Positions 63,212 to 64,000 of a DNA stretch of 64,000 nt are shown piece after piece. The stretch is from Glycomyces arizonensis DSM 44726 (GTDB lineage: Bacteria > Actinomycetota > Actinomycetes > Mycobacteriales > Micromonosporaceae), in contig NZ_AXWO01000014.1 in assembly GCF_000482705.1 (NCBI RefSeq), positions 84,258-148,257 on the forward strand, read 5' to 3'. Position 1 is the stretch's first letter. Every line of letters starts with the position of its first letter. The notes beneath the pieces were generated by a model that worked only from the letters and a program-made list of their open reading frames with translations, did not search any database and was not told where the DNA came from. Both the position numbers and the translations under genes were made by a program.

Positions 63212-63863
63212 GCCTTCTCCTCTGATGTGCGGAGTAGTTGGTGCTCGCAGGCTAACAGCCCAACCGAGCGCCGGCGGACGGTCCGCGCCGACGGCGGGGT
63301 TCGTCGCACGGCCGCGGATTTGGGCGTAAGTCTTGATGTCTTCCCTGTTCAGGGGTAGGGTTGACCCAAAGAGGGACCCCCTGGTTTCGCCCCTCACGGG
63401 GGCGTGTATATTTGTCTCTGCCCGCGGGGGAACGGAACAGCCGAGAAGGCCGGTCCGGAGACTACGGAGGCACGCGACAAGCTCGAGAGAGCGCTGGCGC
63501 GGTCCGTAGATCGAAGCGCGGGGATCACCTGAGACTCGATATAGAGGCTCGACTGCCTGTGTGCAGGGTCATCATCCCTGTGTTAGACGGTGCAGTTTGC
63601 GACTGCTAATGTAGTCAAGTTGCTTCGGCTGAGGCTGATCTGAAAATATTTCAGTATCGCTTGGTTGTGGCGTGTTGTTTGAGAACTCAACAGGGTGTTT
63701 GGATGGTCAGCGTGCGGGCTGGCTGGATTGCTTGGTCTAGGTGCTGGGTGGTTTGGTTGGTACTGTTTTTGACTGTCTTTTCCTTGGGGCTGCTGGTCTG
63801 CTGAGATCGGTGGTTCCGGATAATCGGTCAGGGCATGCTTCGACACATACTTGTTTCAAGTTT
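63212..63863 (+). promoter_or_regulatory. rRNA operon promoter and leader region
   Basis: 652 bp without a credible protein gene, progressively less GC-rich toward the 16S gene. The best promoter element is TATATT (63407-63412) after CGTG; its -35 box is not clear (TTTCGC at 63385-63390 is 16 bp away). TTGACC at 63361-63366 may belong to a second promoter. A perfect inverted repeat CTGAAA-ATA-TTTCAG lies at 63640-63654. The 5' part also holds the osmC promoter on the minus strand. Confidence 0.7.
63675..63702 (+). promoter_or_regulatory. rRNA leader antitermination/processing element
   Basis: TTGTTTGAGAACTCAACAGG, continuing GTGTTTGG, is the conserved segment found upstream of actinobacterial 16S genes, with the small hairpin TTGAG-AA-CTCAA inside. 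In mycobacteria and streptomycetes this stretch is linked to antitermination (boxA-like) and RNase III processing. Confidence 0.72.
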
Positions 63864-64000
63864 TGGTTGGAGAGTTTGATCCTGGCTCAGGACGAACGCT
63901 GGCGGCGTGCTTCACACATGCAAGTCGAACGGAAAGGCTCCTTCGGGAGTGCTCGAGTGGCGAACGGGTGAGTAACACGTGGGTAACCTGCCCCCATCTT
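63864..64000 (+). rRNA. rrs: 16S ribosomal RNA, 5' end only
   Basis: AGAGTTTGATCCTGGCTCAG (63871-63890), the universal 27F site, marks E. coli position 8, so the mature end is near 63864. It continues through GACGAACGCTGGCGGCGTGC, TTCACACATGCAAGTCGAAC and CGAACGGGTGAGTAACACGT, all as in actinobacteria, and runs off the right edge in helix 8. The start position is set by homology, within a few bases. Confidence 0.97.

Noticed and set aside
63361..63609. Short open frames in the rRNA leader, including 63741-63971
   Set aside because: No ribosome sites or domains; one runs into the 16S gene, and the region has the promoter and leader features of an rRNA operon.

Overview
The window is dense, very GC-rich, third-position-G/C coding DNA from an actinobacterium. 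Evidence: a mycothiol ligase gene (mshC), frequent GTG/TTG starts, ATGA-coupled operons, and the first ~137 nt of a 16S rRNA gene at the right edge with actinobacterial signatures. The CTTCACACATG stretch and the GTGGGTAACCTGCCCC stretch of the 16S make me think of the Glycomycetaceae, but that is a low-confidence guess from memory.

Layout. 1-2978: glycerol use (glpK, cut by the edge, and glpD). 3018-5417: an ArsR-like regulator and a divergent MFS exporter sharing a palindromic promoter, then a GNAT enzyme. 5525-12044: a beta-galactoside operon (LacI regulator, Tat lipoprotein, two permeases, GH42 enzyme) behind one promoter/operator and without its own ATPase gene. 12159-14940: a three-subunit amino-acid dehydrogenase of the HcnABC/opine oxidase type. 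15098-21151: GNAT, a TetM/OtrA-type ribosomal protection GTPase, a serpin, and small regulators and unknowns. 21152-28752: a complete set of lysine 'fermentation' genes (kamA, kce; divergent kdd-kamD-kamE-kal-reactivase). 28757-29946: a nucleotidyltransferase/HTH pair resembling a toxin-antitoxin module. 30098-41376: LtrA, an AfsR-like regulator, a DrrAB-type exporter, a K+/H+ antiporter pair and a peptidase. 41404-43277: an ABC-F resistance ATPase behind a leaderless six-codon leader peptide. 43261-51478: AraC regulator, VOC protein, aldo/keto reductase, uppP, mshC, an orphan hoxX, phenylalanine hydroxylase, a 40-residue membrane protein, a PPOX protein. 51704-57554: metH, tdk, HAD phosphatase, two regulators (one HxlR with a probable broken tail). 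57676-61180: two imine-reductase-like paralogues and a quinone reductase with its XRE regulator. 61277-63211: a second KamA-type radical SAM enzyme behind a hairpin-rich leader, and an OsmC protein. 63212-64000: rRNA leader and 16S start.

Two themes run through the window. First, many transcripts look leaderless: a TAnnnT-like -10 box sits 6-7 nt before the start codon (3607, 17817, 19079, 28782, 37245, 41487, 46752, 49795, 50804, 51704, 55980). Second, convergent genes often overlap by 4-40 bp. The most promising systems for follow-up are the ABC-F attenuator, the nucleotidyltransferase/HTH pair, the structured leader before the second KamA-like gene, and the lysine pathway in what is probably an aerobe.
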